The position numbers were made by a program, and so were the translations under genes. A stretch of DNA of 55,100 nt, from the NCBI GenBank assembly GCA_028714315.1, contig JAQTMN010000010.1, positions 1 through 55,100 on the forward strand, read 5' to 3'. This DNA comes from Sulfuricella sp. GTDB taxonomy: Bacteria; Pseudomonadota; Gammaproteobacteria; Burkholderiales; Sulfuricellaceae. Below the pieces are notes generated by a model, which saw only the letters and a list, made by a program, of their open reading frames with translations, did no database searches and was not told the origin of the DNA. Positions 17,318 to 26,952 of the stretch are shown here, one piece after another; the first letter of the stretch is position 1, and each line of letters opens with the position of its first letter.

Positions 17318-18703
17318 TCAGGCAAGGCGTGACACGAAGTCTTCAAACTTGCGGTTCGGCCCGGGCTCGATGCTGGCCGGATACTCCAGAACAAATTGGA
17401 ACGGATAGCGCAGCTTGCCCGTCAACATCCGGCGGACCATGTCTTCCTCCTCGGCGGTGAGCGGGCGTGGGCAGACCATCCTCACCCGGATGGTCTGCAG
17501 GTCTTCCTGAACCAGCTGGAATTGCCGTATCGGGGCGATGGCGAGCCAGGCGGAACCCGGAAAGCTCGGCCAGTGCCGGCGCCCATCGGGCAAGGTGATC
17601 ATGTTGCGTTGCCGGCCGACGATGCGGCGGATCACCGGTAGCCCGCGTCCGCAATGGCAGGGCTCGCCCGCTTCGGCGTAGTCGAGGAGGCGGTAACGGA
17701 TCAGCGGCATGGCGAAATTGTGCAGGGTGGTGACCACCACCATGCCGATTTCGCCGGGCGCGCAGGGTGTGCCGTCCTCGCGCAGTACCTCCACCAGCAA
17801 ATTCTCGGCCTGGATGTGGTAGTGCTCGGACTCGGGACACTGCAAGGCGATATAGCCAAGCTCTTCGGCGGAATACAAGTCGGAGAGGGGGATGCCCCAG
17901 GCATCCCGCACTTGGGCGCGCAGGTCCGGTTTCAACATTTCGCCGAACGTGCGCACCTCGCGCAACCCGGCGGGGCGAATGCCGCGCTCGTTGGAGCGCT
18001 CGACCAGCGCCTGCAGGTTCGACGGGTGGGTAATCAGGTAGTCCGGTGCTTCGGCCAACAGCCAATCCAGCTGCGTATCGATATCGGTCTGGATATTCAG
18101 CATGGCGCTCGGGCCGCTGGCGAAGCTGTCGGCCCATTCCGCCCAGCCGGGCGTGTTGGCCCGCTCGACCTTGGAGCGGATGGCGCCGTGCTTTTTCGAG
18201 AAATCGCGGCGGTGCCAAAGGTGGTCGCGCAGCCCGAGTGCGAGCCAGAAGAAATGCGTGGTCTCGGTGCCCAGCGCCTGTATGGGCCTGCCCGTGGAGC
18301 CCGACGAGCCATAGGTCATGATTTTACCGTGACTGGCCGGCAGCCGCGTGCTGCGAAGCTGTTCGAAGTGCTCCTGAATCTCGCCGCGCTCCAGCAGCGG
18401 CAGCCGCCGCCAAGCCGCTTCGTCCAGCCTGTCGCCGGGGTGCCAGCCGGCGTATTTGTCGCGATAATGCGGCACCGTGTCGAGCGCATGTCGCAGCACG
18501 ATCGCCGCCTGCGCCAGCTGCCGGCGCAGGATTTCGTCCGGCGGCAGCCACTGCGACTGGTCCAGTTGGTATTGCATCGCCATGAAGCCGGCTGCGCGCG
18601 GCGTCGGAATCGCCGGCCAGGAAATGCCTTCCACCAGGGGCAAGGGTGTCAGGGGGGGCGTGAAATGAGCGTTATGCTTTGGCATGCCGAGTTTGTGGAT
18701 CAT
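17318..18703 (-). CDS. PaaK-like adenylate-forming ligase
   Basis: 461 residues related to phenylacetate-CoA ligases and to their CapK-like relatives, which activate carboxylates as AMP esters. ATP-binding core: MTYGSSGSTGRPIQAL (about 128-143); an aromatic helix follows; SAEELGYIALQCPES and NFAMPLIRYRLLDYAEAG (the Y-R-x-x-D type motif) come later; the end GPNRKFEDFV carries the final lysine. There is a zinc-like C-x-C pair in EPCHCGRGLP. Start: ATG at 18703, overlapping the upstream GNAT stop by 4 bp. No carrier protein gene is nearby, so the activated acyl group probably goes to CoA or directly to an amine. Confidence 0.85.
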   Translation of the reverse strand: MIHKLGMPKHNAHFTPPLTPLPLVEGISWPAIPTPRAAGFMAMQYQLDQSQWLPPDEILRRQLAQAAIVLRHALDTVPHYRDKYAGWHPGDRLDEAAWRRLPLLERGEIQEHFEQLRSTRLPASHGKIMTYGSSGSTGRPIQALGTETTHFFWLALGLRDHLWHRRDFSKKHGAIRSKVERANTPGWAEWADSFASGPSAMLNIQTDIDTQLDWLLAEAPDYLITHPSNLQALVERSNERGIRPAGLREVRTFGEMLKPDLRAQVRDAWGIPLSDLYSAEELGYIALQCPESEHYHIQAENLLVEVLREDGTPCAPGEIGMVVVTTLHNFAMPLIRYRLLDYAEAGEPCHCGRGLPVIRRIVGRQRNMITLPDGRRHWPSFPGSAWLAIAPIRQFQLVQEDLQTIRVRMVCPRPLTAEEEDMVRRMLTGKLRYPFQFVLEYPASIEPGPNRKFEDFVSRLA

Positions 18704-19230
18704 GTTGTTTCCGGCGCCCCACCAGAGGGTGAAAAATCGATCTTCCAGGCGTCGCGCCCCAGCGGGCCGCGGCCGACATAATGCCAGCCCAGGCGACGGA
18801 GTTTGCGCTGGGCGGCGGGCTTCATCAGCTTGGAATTTTCCGTGATCAGCACCATGCCGGCGATGTCCGGCGCGGACGTTGCCTGAGCCCGCAGGAAATC
18901 GCTGGCGGCCAGGGTCATGCGCGAGGCCAGCCCCGGCACGCGGTCCTGCTCGCGAACAAACATGCGGTAAAAATACCAGGACCGGGTCGAGCGATTGAAG
19001 GTGTCCGCATAAACCGAGTTGACGCCTACGAGCTCCCCGGCCGCGTTGCGGACGACGATGACGACCTCGTTCGCGCGCCGCATGGCCTCCTGCGGGTTCG
19101 CGATAGCTTGGTGAGAGAGCCAGAACGCGGCGACCTCGCGCGCGAGCATTTCATCCATGCGCCCATAAACGGCTGTCAGCGTGTAGTCGCCATGGTGGGG
19201 GAGGGGGCTGGTCATGGCGCTCTCACTCAA
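18700..19230 (-). CDS. GNAT-like N-acyltransferase
   Basis: 176 residues. GNAT pattern: HDYTLTA-type first strand, VVIVVRNAAGELVGVNSVYA (beta2-beta4), then SWYFYRMFVREQDRVPGLAS as the acyl-CoA binding strand and loop, and the C-terminal LRRLGWHYVGRG strand. It lacks a neat Q/R-x-x-G-x-G/A loop, so it may be a divergent acyltransferase that uses an unusual donor. Its start codon overlaps the sulfotransferase gene stop (ATGA) and its own stop overlaps the ligase start, giving tight coupling. Expected role: acylating an amine in the same pathway. Confidence 0.75.
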   Translation of the reverse strand: MSESAMTSPLPHHGDYTLTAVYGRMDEMLAREVAAFWLSHQAIANPQEAMRRANEVVIVVRNAAGELVGVNSVYADTFNRSTRSWYFYRMFVREQDRVPGLASRMTLAASDFLRAQATSAPDIAGMVLITENSKLMKPAAQRKLRRLGWHYVGRGPLGRDAWKIDFSPSGGAPETT

Positions 19231-20981
19231 TCAATGCCATAGCCCAGACGCTCGATGGCGGGCATGAGTATGGGGATGATGGTTTCAAGATGCTTGCGGT
19301 AGTTTCGGTAGCGAAAACGCGAGCTCGTGTACAGCTTTTCGCTTACCTGAGCATAGCTTGCGGTGCGTGCGTAGCGCTGGTTGTTGTGGAAGGCGACGCA
19401 GTTCTCGTCGTAGGGTTCGCCGACGAAATCGAGCAACAGGCGAACGTGGCGTTCCGGTTCTGCTACCACCTCTTCATAGCGAATCGGCAGGTATTTCAGA
19501 TCGAGCTCGCGCCGGTAATGCTCGATCAGGTCGAACGTCAGGGCGTAGTGCCGCGCGGTGGTTTCCAGCTGATATGAGCAGTTGCCGCCGTGGGTCAGGT
19601 CGGTAAAGAAAGTGGACAGCACCACGTCCAGGGGATGGCGTATCAGATGGATGATGGGCGCCGAAGGGAACGTCAGGTGAATCAGGCCCATGTGCTGCTC
19701 GTTCAGGGGCATCTTGTCGGTGAAACGCTTCTTGCCTTTTTCGATGACCCGGCGCAGTTCCGCGTTGCAGACATAGTAATCGCGGAACTTCTCGATGGCG
19801 CGTCCCTTGCCGGGGCGGCCCAGTTCTTCCAGGCATTCCGGGTAGGGTTTTGCGGAGCCGCACAGGTGGGGCGCCAGCGTCGTCAGCCGATACAAATAGT
19901 CGAGCTCGTCACCGGCGGAAATGTTGGCATGGGAGGCGAGGATCTGCTCGGTCATGGTGGTGCCCGAGCGCGGGAAGCCGATGATGAAAAGGGGGCGCGG
20001 CGTTTCGGCGGAGGGCTTGTCCGGCGCCTGATTGGCGATGATCGGCGCAATGCGCTGCCGCACGAAAAAAGACTTCAGTCGCCCCGCCAGCTGCTCGTGG
20101 TGCGCCGCCTGATAATGATGGTGGCCCAGCTCCCGCGCCAGCCGGTTGGCGGTATCGTAGGCGGCGAATGCCTCGTCGTGGCGGCCAAGTTTGTCCAGCA
20201 CCGCGCCGTGCTCGAAATGGAAGGACGGCGGCAGCGTGTCGCCATGGATGGCCTGTGCCTCGTCCAGGATTGCCAGCGCGTCCGCATATTTCTTTTCCCT
20301 GCGGAGCAGCACCGCGCGGGTGACGGCGGCGCCCAGATGGCGGGGTTCGATTTTTTCAGCCTGTTCGAGCAGTTCCCAGGCGCGGGGCATGTTGCGCCGC
20401 GCTTCTTCCATGCGCGCCCAGTTCAGGCAGCCCTCGATGTTATTCGGATCGAGCTCAAGCGTATGGCGAAAGAACGTTTCCGCCTCGTCGAGCTTGCCCA
20501 TGCTCTTGAGGGCACTGGCGAGATTGGCGGTTACCGGCGCGAGCGGTTCGTGCATCAGCAGCAACTGGCGGAAATGAAACTCGGCTTCTTCCGGATGGTG
20601 GATGTCAAGGTAAATCATGCCCATCAGGTTATGCGCTTGGGCATTGAGCGGGTTCAGCGCCATTGCCTGGCGCGCATGCCGCTCGGCGTCGGGCAGGCGA
20701 TTGAGGGCGTAATACAGTGTCGCCAGGTCCGCCTGGCGCAGGTGATTGCCCGGTTCCAGGCTGACCAGGGCCGAGAGCGGCTCGATGGCTTCCTCGTCGC
20801 GTCCAGCCCGGCGCAGGAGTCCCGCCAGCGCTTCGAGCAGGCCTGCGTGCCGTGGAAAGCCGGGTCGGGCGTCTTTCAGGCGGTCGATCGCGGCGGCAGG
20901 TTGCCCTTCGGCGGCCAAGGCGGCGCATTGCCTGAGCAGGCTGTCGATGGAAAAGGTCGGCTGGGCGGAATAGGGAAACAT
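19227..20981 (-). CDS. TPR-sulfotransferase fusion
   Basis: 584 residues. Residues about 10-300 are TPR hairpins (LLEALAGLLRRAGRDEEAIE, ADLATLYYALNRLPDAERHA, NLMGMIYLDIHHPEEAEFHF). From 330 on is a PAPS-dependent sulfotransferase: the 5'-phosphosulfate loop FIIGFPRSGTTMTEQIL (about 332-348) and, later, PIIHLIRHPLDVVLSTFF as the 3'-phosphate site with R-H-P-x-D-V. TPR-sulfotransferases of this kind are common and often modify peptides, glycans or small molecules; the acceptor is unknown. AGGAG precedes the ATG. It is the first gene of the operon, overlapping the GNAT gene by 4 bp. Confidence 0.9.
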   Translation of the reverse strand: MFPYSAQPTFSIDSLLRQCAALAAEGQPAAAIDRLKDARPGFPRHAGLLEALAGLLRRAGRDEEAIEPLSALVSLEPGNHLRQADLATLYYALNRLPDAERHARQAMALNPLNAQAHNLMGMIYLDIHHPEEAEFHFRQLLLMHEPLAPVTANLASALKSMGKLDEAETFFRHTLELDPNNIEGCLNWARMEEARRNMPRAWELLEQAEKIEPRHLGAAVTRAVLLRREKKYADALAILDEAQAIHGDTLPPSFHFEHGAVLDKLGRHDEAFAAYDTANRLARELGHHHYQAAHHEQLAGRLKSFFVRQRIAPIIANQAPDKPSAETPRPLFIIGFPRSGTTMTEQILASHANISAGDELDYLYRLTTLAPHLCGSAKPYPECLEELGRPGKGRAIEKFRDYYVCNAELRRVIEKGKKRFTDKMPLNEQHMGLIHLTFPSAPIIHLIRHPLDVVLSTFFTDLTHGGNCSYQLETTARHYALTFDLIEHYRRELDLKYLPIRYEEVVAEPERHVRLLLDFVGEPYDENCVAFHNNQRYARTASYAQVSEKLYTSSRFRYRNYRKHLETIIPILMPAIERLGYGID

Positions 20982-21152
20982 GATCTCCTGGTTTTCGGGC
21001 GGGAAATGGGTTCGGTTTAACTCCGTTCTTCGCTGCAGGAGCGGCTAACCAGAATTTTAACGGCTCACCCATCGGATAAACAATACAAGCAGCTCAGGTT
21101 TTTGAATTCCTTCGCGGATATCCGCCGCTAAACAGCGGGGCTGGCGTGCAAA

Positions 21153-21184
21153 ACAAAACCCGGCCGAAGCCGGGTTTTGTTTTT
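21153..21184 (-). terminator. rho-independent terminator
   Basis: ACAAAACCCGGC, loop CGAA, GCCGGGTTTTGT: a 12-bp perfect stem with flanking T or A runs on both strands. It lies 27 bases past the adhesin stop codon (21211) and stops that minus-strand transcript before the sulfotransferase operon. Confidence 0.85.
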
Positions 21185-21210
21185 TCATCTAAATACGTGC
21201 TCGCCGGTCT

Positions 21211-23589
21211 TTAGTCGTCGATGTTGCAGGCGCCGGTCGTCGTCACCGCAGTGCCGTTGCCGGTATTGCCGCTGCCCACGGTCATGGTCTGGACGCCGGA
21301 GCCACATGTGACGATGGCGTTGGCCGCCTCAGGCAACCCGGTGGCCGTTACGCCGGAGACGTTGACCGTCTGGGAAGAAGACGGGTGGGACGTGACCCTA
21401 TATGCGCCCACGCCGTACCGGAACCCGGATATGGTGTTACTGCCCGAAACGGTCACAGTTTGCACGGCATCGTGCTGGCCATTGTCGAAATTGACGATGC
21501 CGATGCCGGCGTCAATGTCACTCCAGGATTCGCCTTCGGCTGCCGTCAGCGTGTTGCCCGAAATGGTCGCGGTCTGGGTGGCGGTTTCGGCACCATAATT
21601 GTACGCCCAGGCTCGGTTGTACAATCCAATGCCCGTCGTCGCCGCCACCGTGTTGCCGCTGATGGTCAGGCTCTGAGTGGCGGTGTTGCTGGCGTATTTC
21701 GCTTCGGCATAGTTGTAGGCCACGATGCCCATGTTGCCCGCCGTGATGGTATTGCCGGTGATCGCGGCCGTCTGCACCGCCGTGCTGCCGTCCTCCCAGG
21801 CGCCGTTGCCCAGCGAGATGCCGTTGCCGTAGGCGTTGTTGATGGTATTGTCGGAAATCGTCAGGTTCTGGGTGGCTGACGCGCCCTCTGCCGCCCAGTT
21901 CCACGCCCCGATGCCTTCGCCTTCGACGGCGTTGACGAGATTGTTGGAAATCGTCAGGTTCTGGGTGACGACGGCGCTGGCCCCCCCCCATGCTTCGTTT
22001 TCGGCATAAATGCCACCCCAATTCCCGTCGATGGTGTTGCCGGAAATGGTGACGGTCTGGGTGGCGGTACCGTTAAGGTAGGCGTAGTTACCCAGTCTGA
22101 TGCCTGCGCTTGCGGTAATGTTGTTATTGGAAATGTCGATGGTTTGGGTGACGGCGCTGGCCGACCCTTCCCCGCCGACGTTGTTGTATGACCGGATAGC
22201 GGTGTTGGCGCTGGTAATGGTGTTGTTGGCGATGTTCACTGCCTGGCTGCGGCTGCTGCCATCGTGTACGGTGTTGTACAGGCCGATGCCGTTGTTGGAG
22301 ACATTGATGATGTTGCCGGTGAGATTGACCGTGCCCCAGGTGTTGTTGCCGACGATGCCGCGGCCTTCGCCGCTGATGCTGACGCCTTTTACGGTGTTGC
22401 CCAGGGTGCCGTTGCTGGCCAGGGTGACGCCGGTGCCGCCGTTGGCGTTGATGACCGGGTACAGGTCAGCCTGGACGCGCCCGGTGTAGATGTCGATGCC
22501 CTGGCCCCACAGGGTCTGGCCGTCTTGCAGGGTGACCCGGCTATAGGGCTCGCCGGTCGCGGAGGTGCCCTGCCACATGCGGATCAGGCTGTAGTCGCCG
22601 ATGCCGCTGGTGTTCGCCGAGCACTTGGCGCTTTCGCAGCTGCTCACGCTGTTGTAGGGATTTTCGTAGCTGCCGTCGCCGCCTTCGGCTGCCGAACTGT
22701 TGATATGCACCGCGCGGTCCACGGTCAGTTGCGAGAACGCCGCGTTGGTGGATTCGGTCGGGTGGGACACCACGACGTCGATATCGCGTGTCCAGGGTTC
22801 GTTCATGCGCTCCTTGACGGTGCGGATCGCCTGCTTGGGTTCCTTGCCGAAGGTGTAGCGGGCTTCGAGGAAGTTGGCGGTGCCAAACACGCCGTCGTGC
22901 TGGGTGGAGACGCCGATCGTCATGTTCTGGTTGAAGCGCGCCTCCATTCTTACCCGGTAGCCATTGGTGGTGGGGGCGACGTCCTCACCCTTGAAGCTGT
23001 AGCCGGCCAGGTACAAACGGGTTTCGACCGTGCTGGAGATGGGCAGGAGCGTGCCGGCTTCCACGTCGAAGCCGCGCATGGCTTCTTCGAACACGCCGTT
23101 ACGCCAGACGCCGAAACCGGCGAAGTGGTTGGCGGCGCCCAGTCCGGTCAGTTTCTTGTCGGTGGTGGGGATGTACGCGTTGGCGCGCAGGTCGAACTGC
23201 TCGCCGCGCGCCTCGGCGCCGACGGTGACCTGATTGAAGTCGTTGCCCAGTTCGCTGCGGCGGTGATCCCAGGCGGCGTAGGCGCCGAGTGCCCATTTGC
23301 CGTCATTAGTGAGGCTCCGGTAGCCCAGGCCGAGGTTGAATTCGTTGCCGTTCTTGTTGTCTCCATGACCCTTGATATCCGCAAAGACCAGCGACTGCTC
23401 GTCCTGGCGCAGGGGCAGCAGGGCATCGACGCCACCCAGGGTGCGATTGCTGCCGGGCTTGATGAAAGCTTCGACGGTGGGCGTCCAGTCGGCATGACCC
23501 GGCGCGGACAGCGCCATGGCGACGGCGACGACGATGGCTTTGGGTTGGAAAGTGCAATTGGGGGTGCCGAGCGGCTTGTTCTTTTTCAT
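21211..23589 (-). CDS. inverse autotransporter adhesin with beta-helix passenger
   Basis: 792 residues, outer membrane. Signal peptide about 1-33 (VVAVAMALSAPGHA). Residues 35-265 form the inverse autotransporter (intimin/invasin-type) beta-barrel: PSNRT-like GGVDALLPLRQDEQSLVFAD, FNLGLGYRSLTNDGKWALGA, AAWDHRRSELGNDFNQVTVG, ending in ANFLEARYTFG. A linker helix (VKERMNEPWTRDIDVVV) leads to a passenger of about 490 residues made of irregular 40-50 residue repeats with TVTISGNTI / NLTISDNTI / TATISGNTL cores, typical of a right-handed beta-helix. Usual family members carry Ig-like passengers, so this fold combination is less common. GGAG precedes the ATG. Own terminator; monocistronic. Confidence 0.88.
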   Translation of the reverse strand: MKKNKPLGTPNCTFQPKAIVVAVAMALSAPGHADWTPTVEAFIKPGSNRTLGGVDALLPLRQDEQSLVFADIKGHGDNKNGNEFNLGLGYRSLTNDGKWALGAYAAWDHRRSELGNDFNQVTVGAEARGEQFDLRANAYIPTTDKKLTGLGAANHFAGFGVWRNGVFEEAMRGFDVEAGTLLPISSTVETRLYLAGYSFKGEDVAPTTNGYRVRMEARFNQNMTIGVSTQHDGVFGTANFLEARYTFGKEPKQAIRTVKERMNEPWTRDIDVVVSHPTESTNAAFSQLTVDRAVHINSSAAEGGDGSYENPYNSVSSCESAKCSANTSGIGDYSLIRMWQGTSATGEPYSRVTLQDGQTLWGQGIDIYTGRVQADLYPVINANGGTGVTLASNGTLGNTVKGVSISGEGRGIVGNNTWGTVNLTGNIINVSNNGIGLYNTVHDGSSRSQAVNIANNTITSANTAIRSYNNVGGEGSASAVTQTIDISNNNITASAGIRLGNYAYLNGTATQTVTISGNTIDGNWGGIYAENEAWGGASAVVTQNLTISNNLVNAVEGEGIGAWNWAAEGASATQNLTISDNTINNAYGNGISLGNGAWEDGSTAVQTAAITGNTITAGNMGIVAYNYAEAKYASNTATQSLTISGNTVAATTGIGLYNRAWAYNYGAETATQTATISGNTLTAAEGESWSDIDAGIGIVNFDNGQHDAVQTVTVSGSNTISGFRYGVGAYRVTSHPSSSQTVNVSGVTATGLPEAANAIVTCGSGVQTMTVGSGNTGNGTAVTTTGACNIDD

Positions 23590-23725
23590 CGCGAAAACTC
23601 CCTGAAAGTATTGATGGTGTTATGTTTGCCGGGGATGGGCGTGGTGCTAAATTAATTTGTGGTAATGTAGATGAATGTTTCGGTGCGGTCAAGCGGATTT
23701 TATGCCCTGGAAATATGGCATAGGG

Positions 23726-25855
23726 TCATCGGCTGGGCTTTGATGAAGATAGCTTGCCGTGCAATGGACGTTTTTTATCGAGCCCTTTCCCGAGCGGAGA
23801 AGGCGCGATGGTTGATCGCCCCGCCCCCGCCGGCTGCCAGGCCGGCACCAGATGTTTTTTGCCGCCGCCGATCAGGTCGGCGCGGCCCATCCGCTTGAGC
23901 GTCTCGCGCAGCAGCGGCCAGTTGGCGGGGTCGTGGTAGCGCAGGAACGCCTTGTGCAGCTGGCGTGTCCGGCCGCTTTTCGGGATCGGCACTTCTTCCC
24001 CCTGCCGGCTGACTTTGCGCAGCGGGTTCCGGCCGGTGTGATACATGGCGGAAGCGAGCGCCATCGGCGTCGGCGTGAAATTCTGCACCTGGTCGAGGCG
24101 AAAGCCGTTGGCCTTGAGCCACAGGGCCAGCTCCAGCATGTCTTCGTCGGTGGTGCCGGGGTGGGCGGAGATGAAGTAGGGGATCAAGTACTGTTCCTTG
24201 CCCGCTTCTTTCGAAAACTTCTCGAACATTTCCTTGAATTTGTAATAAGCCCCCATGCCCGGCTTCATCATCTTCGACAGCGGTCCCTCGGCGATGTGTT
24301 CCGGCGCGATCTTGAGGTAGCCGCCGACGTGGTGGCTGACCAGCTCCTTGACGTATTCCGGCGACTTCACCGCGAGGTCGTAGCGCACGCCGGAGCCGAT
24401 CAGGATTTTCTTGATGCCGCGCAATGCCCGCGCCTTGCGGTAGAGCTGGATCAGCGGGCCGTGGTCGGTGCCCATGTTGACGCAGATGTCGGGGAACACG
24501 CAGGAGAGCCTGCGGCAGGCGGATTCGATTTTCGGGTCGCGGCATTTCAGCCGGTACATGTTGGCGGTGGGGCCGCCCAGGTCGGAGATGATGCCGGTGA
24601 AGCCGGGCGTCTTGTCGCGGATGTCCTCGACTTCGTGCAGGATCGAGCCTTCCGAGCGGTTCTGGATGATCCGTCCTTCGTGCTCTGTGATCGAGCAGAA
24701 GGTGCAGCCGCCGAAGCAGCCGCGCATGATGTTGATCGAGAAGCGGATCATTTCGTAAGCCGGGATCTTCGCCGCGCCGTAGGCCGGGTGCGGCCGGCGG
24801 GTGTAGGGCAGGCCGAAGACGCCATCCAGCTCTTCGGTGGAAAGCGGGATCGGCGGCGGATTGATCCACACGTCGCGGCCGCCGTGCGCCTGCACCAGCA
24901 CGCGCGCGTTGCCGGGGTTGGTTTCGAGATGCAGCACGCGGTTGGCGTGGGCATAGAGCACCGGGTCGTCGCGCACCTGCTCGTAGGAGGGCAGGCGGAT
25001 GGCGGTGTGGGCGCGTTCAAGTTTGTCCGGTTTGACCTCGCCAGCCTGTTGCGGCGCCGCTCCCGGATTGCACGGCGTTCCATCCGGGCTGCCGGACGGG
25101 GTTTCGGCATAAGGATTCGGATGCGGCACCACGACGTCGGGCCGATCGACCGAAGTCGAGTCGATTTCGATCCAGCCTGCTGGAACCTCTTTGCGCAAGA
25201 TGGCGGTGCCGCGCAGGTCGTCGATGGCGGCGATGGCCTCGCCCTTGGCCAGGCGGTGGGCCAGTTCCACCAGCGCCCGTTCGGCGTTGCCGTAGAGCAG
25301 GATGTCCGCCTTGGAGTCCGGCAGGACGGAGCGGCGCACCTTGTCCGACCAGTAGTCGTAGTGGGCGATGCGGCGCAGGCTCGCCTCGATGCCGCCGATC
25401 ACGATGGGCACGTCCGGCCAGGCTTCGCGGCAGCGCTGCGAGTAGACGATCACCGCCCGGTCGGGGCGCTTGTCGGCGGCGGCGTCGGGCGTGTAGGCAT
25501 CGTCGGAGCGGATCTTGCGGTCGGCGGTGTAGCGGTTGACCATCGAATCCATGTTGCCGGCGGTGACGCCGTAGAACAGGTTGGGCTTGCCCAGAATCTT
25601 GAAGGCGTCGGGGCTGTGCCAGTCGGGCTGGCTGATGATGCCGACGCGAAAGCCCTGCGCTTCGAGCAGCCGCCCGATCAGCGCCATGCCGAAGCTGGGA
25701 TGGTCGATGTAGGCGTCGCCGGTGACGAGGACGACGTCGCAGCTGTCCCAGCCGAGCGCGTCCATCTCGGCGCGCGACATCGGCAGCACCGGCGCGATGC
25801 CGAAGCGCTTGGCCCAGTATTGGCGGTAGGAGAAGAGGTTTTTGACGGCTTCCAT
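23726..25855 (-). CDS. YgiQ-family radical SAM protein
   Basis: 709 residues, full length for YgiQ. The N-terminal B12-binding-like domain starts after [20 protein letters not shown] ([20 protein letters not shown]). The radical-SAM cluster motif C-x3-C-x2-C is in [19 protein letters not shown]. Later motifs also match ([60 protein letters not shown]). YgiQ proteins are cytoplasmic [4Fe-4S] enzymes of unknown product. The last 40 residues ([20 protein letters not shown]) are variable. Monocistronic. Confidence 0.95.
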   Translation of the reverse strand: MEAVKNLFSYRQYWAKRFGIAPVLPMSRAEMDALGWDSCDVVLVTGDAYIDHPSFGMALIGRLLEAQGFRVGIISQPDWHSPDAFKILGKPNLFYGVTAGNMDSMVNRYTADRKIRSDDAYTPDAAADKRPDRAVIVYSQRCREAWPDVPIVIGGIEASLRRIAHYDYWSDKVRRSVLPDSKADILLYGNAERALVELAHRLAKGEAIAAIDDLRGTAILRKEVPAGWIEIDSTSVDRPDVVVPHPNPYAETPSGSPDGTPCNPGAAPQQAGEVKPDKLERAHTAIRLPSYEQVRDDPVLYAHANRVLHLETNPGNARVLVQAHGGRDVWINPPPIPLSTEELDGVFGLPYTRRPHPAYGAAKIPAYEMIRFSINIMRGCFGGCTFCSITEHEGRIIQNRSEGSILHEVEDIRDKTPGFTGIISDLGGPTANMYRLKCRDPKIESACRRLSCVFPDICVNMGTDHGPLIQLYRKARALRGIKKILIGSGVRYDLAVKSPEYVKELVSHHVGGYLKIAPEHIAEGPLSKMMKPGMGAYYKFKEMFEKFSKEAGKEQYLIPYFISAHPGTTDEDMLELALWLKANGFRLDQVQNFTPTPMALASAMYHTGRNPLRKVSRQGEEVPIPKSGRTRQLHKAFLRYHDPANWPLLRETLKRMGRADLIGGGKKHLVPAWQPAGAGRSTIAPSPLGKGLDKKRPLHGKLSSSKPSR

Positions 25856-25901
25856 CGAGGCGTCATTGTACGCCAGTGCCGCCTGCGCTGCCTTGCCCGG
25901 C

Positions 25902-26420
25902 CTATTTTTTCTGGATGGTGCGGCCCTGCTTCGAGTACCCCATGTTGACCGTGACCGTGTCGCCCCGCTTGAGATCCTTGACCGCCGGGGGCGGGAAGTT
26001 GAGCGCGATATCGCCGGCCCTGGTGTTCAGGGTGAGCGTTCCGGTACGGTAATCCACGTTCCGGACCGTGCCGGTGACTTGCAGTTCGTTGAACGTTTCC
26101 ATCACCTCGGTCACGCGGTTCCTCCCGATCGAGCGCCCCTGCTGCGAGAAGCCGAGATCGACCACGACCGGGTCGCCGCTCTGGAGGCCGCGCAGCGCCT
26201 CGGGTGGAAAGTTCAGGTTCACTTTGCCCAGGTCGGAATTCAGCGTGAGCCGGCCGCTTTTGTAGTCGATCGTTTCGATGGTGCCGGGCAGCTGGAGATC
26301 GTTGTAAACCTCCGCGATCCGTTCGCCCTTCTGGCTGTCGACGTCATCCGCCATGCCTGGCGCGGTGCCAATGATGCCGGCAAGCATTGCGGCAGCCAGC
26401 AAGAAAAATGGTTTTTTCAT
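25902..26420 (-). CDS. exported protein with two copies of a small beta domain
   Basis: 172 residues. Signal peptide about 1-24 ([20 protein letters not shown]). The mature part holds the same unit twice: [20 protein letters not shown] then [20 protein letters not shown], and [20 protein letters not shown] then [20 protein letters not shown]. Each unit is about 60 residues, all beta, with the conserved F-P-P-x-A-x-x-x-L-x-x-G-D turn. The neighbour at 26458 has one copy of the same unit, so the two genes are paralogues and 37 bases apart, in one operon. Function not known; small periplasmic barrel proteins such as metal carriers look alike. Confidence 0.75.
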   Translation of the reverse strand: MKKPFFLLAAAMLAGIIGTAPGMADDVDSQKGERIAEVYNDLQLPGTIETIDYKSGRLTLNSDLGKVNLNFPPEALRGLQSGDPVVVDLGFSQQGRSIGRNRVTEVMETFNELQVTGTVRNVDYRTGTLTLNTRAGDIALNFPPPAVKDLKRGDTVTVNMGYSKQGRTIQKK

Positions 26421-26457
26421 GGTGATTCTCCTTCACTTTCGTTGCTGGCGTACCGGA

Positions 26458-26778
26458 CTACTTCTTCATGCCACCTTCTTTCATGATCCCCAACTGGACG
26501 GAGACGGTGTCGCCCTGCTTGACGTCCTTGAGCGCGGAGGGCGGGAAGTGCAGCATCAGGTCGCCCTCGCCGGTCTTCAGCGTCAGCGTGCCCTTGCCGG
26601 CGTCGATTTTTTCGACCGTGCCGGTCATTTTGTGCATGCCCATCATTTTGCCCATCATCTGGTGATCGCCCATCTTGTCCATGCCCATGTCGGACTTGCC
26701 GTAATCCGCGGCTTGCGCCGAAACGGCGAAATTGGCGACGAACGCGCTACTGGCCAGCAACAGCAGAAGTTTCTTCAT
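26458..26778 (-). CDS. exported protein with one copy of a small beta domain
   Basis: 106 residues from the ATG at 26778, chosen because GGAG lies 8 bases upstream; a TTG at 26784 is also possible. Signal peptide about 1-24 (LLLLLASSAFVANFAVSAQA). Next comes a methionine- and histidine-rich segment (MGMDKMGDHQMMGKMMGMHK), typical of copper or silver binding, then a unit GTVEKIDAGKGTLTLKTGEG / DLMLHFPPSALKDVKQGDTV, homologous to both units of the 25902 protein. A periplasmic copper-related role is plausible from the Met/His run but unproven. Confidence 0.78.
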   Translation of the reverse strand: MKKLLLLLASSAFVANFAVSAQAADYGKSDMGMDKMGDHQMMGKMMGMHKMTGTVEKIDAGKGTLTLKTGEGDLMLHFPPSALKDVKQGDTVSVQLGIMKEGGMKK

Positions 26779-26882
26779 GATCAAAGCTCCTTACGCAAAA
26801 GACAAACCACCCGCGGCAGGAAGCCGCAAACGGCTTGCCGGCCTCAAAAAGGGGGCCGGTAAGCCAGGTAGTTCGTGGATTC

Positions 26883-26901
26883 AAAAGCCCCCTTGCGGGG
26901 G
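26883..26901 (-). terminator. possible terminator
   Basis: CCCCC-TTGC-GGGGG hairpin followed on the minus strand by CTTTTG, 52 bases past the DUF779 stop. A second hairpin without T run lies at 26832-26865 (GGCTTGCCGGCC / GGCCGGTAAGCC). Confidence 0.45.
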
Positions 26902-26952
26902 TTGAGATTGCAGTATAGGAAATAAAAATGAAATTGCTGCCTGGCCTTGCGC

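Noticed and set aside
23852..25948. A 698-codon open frame on the plus strand opposite the YgiQ gene
   Set aside because: Low-complexity translation (VGA-, RRR-type runs), no motif; the minus strand has an intact radical-SAM protein.
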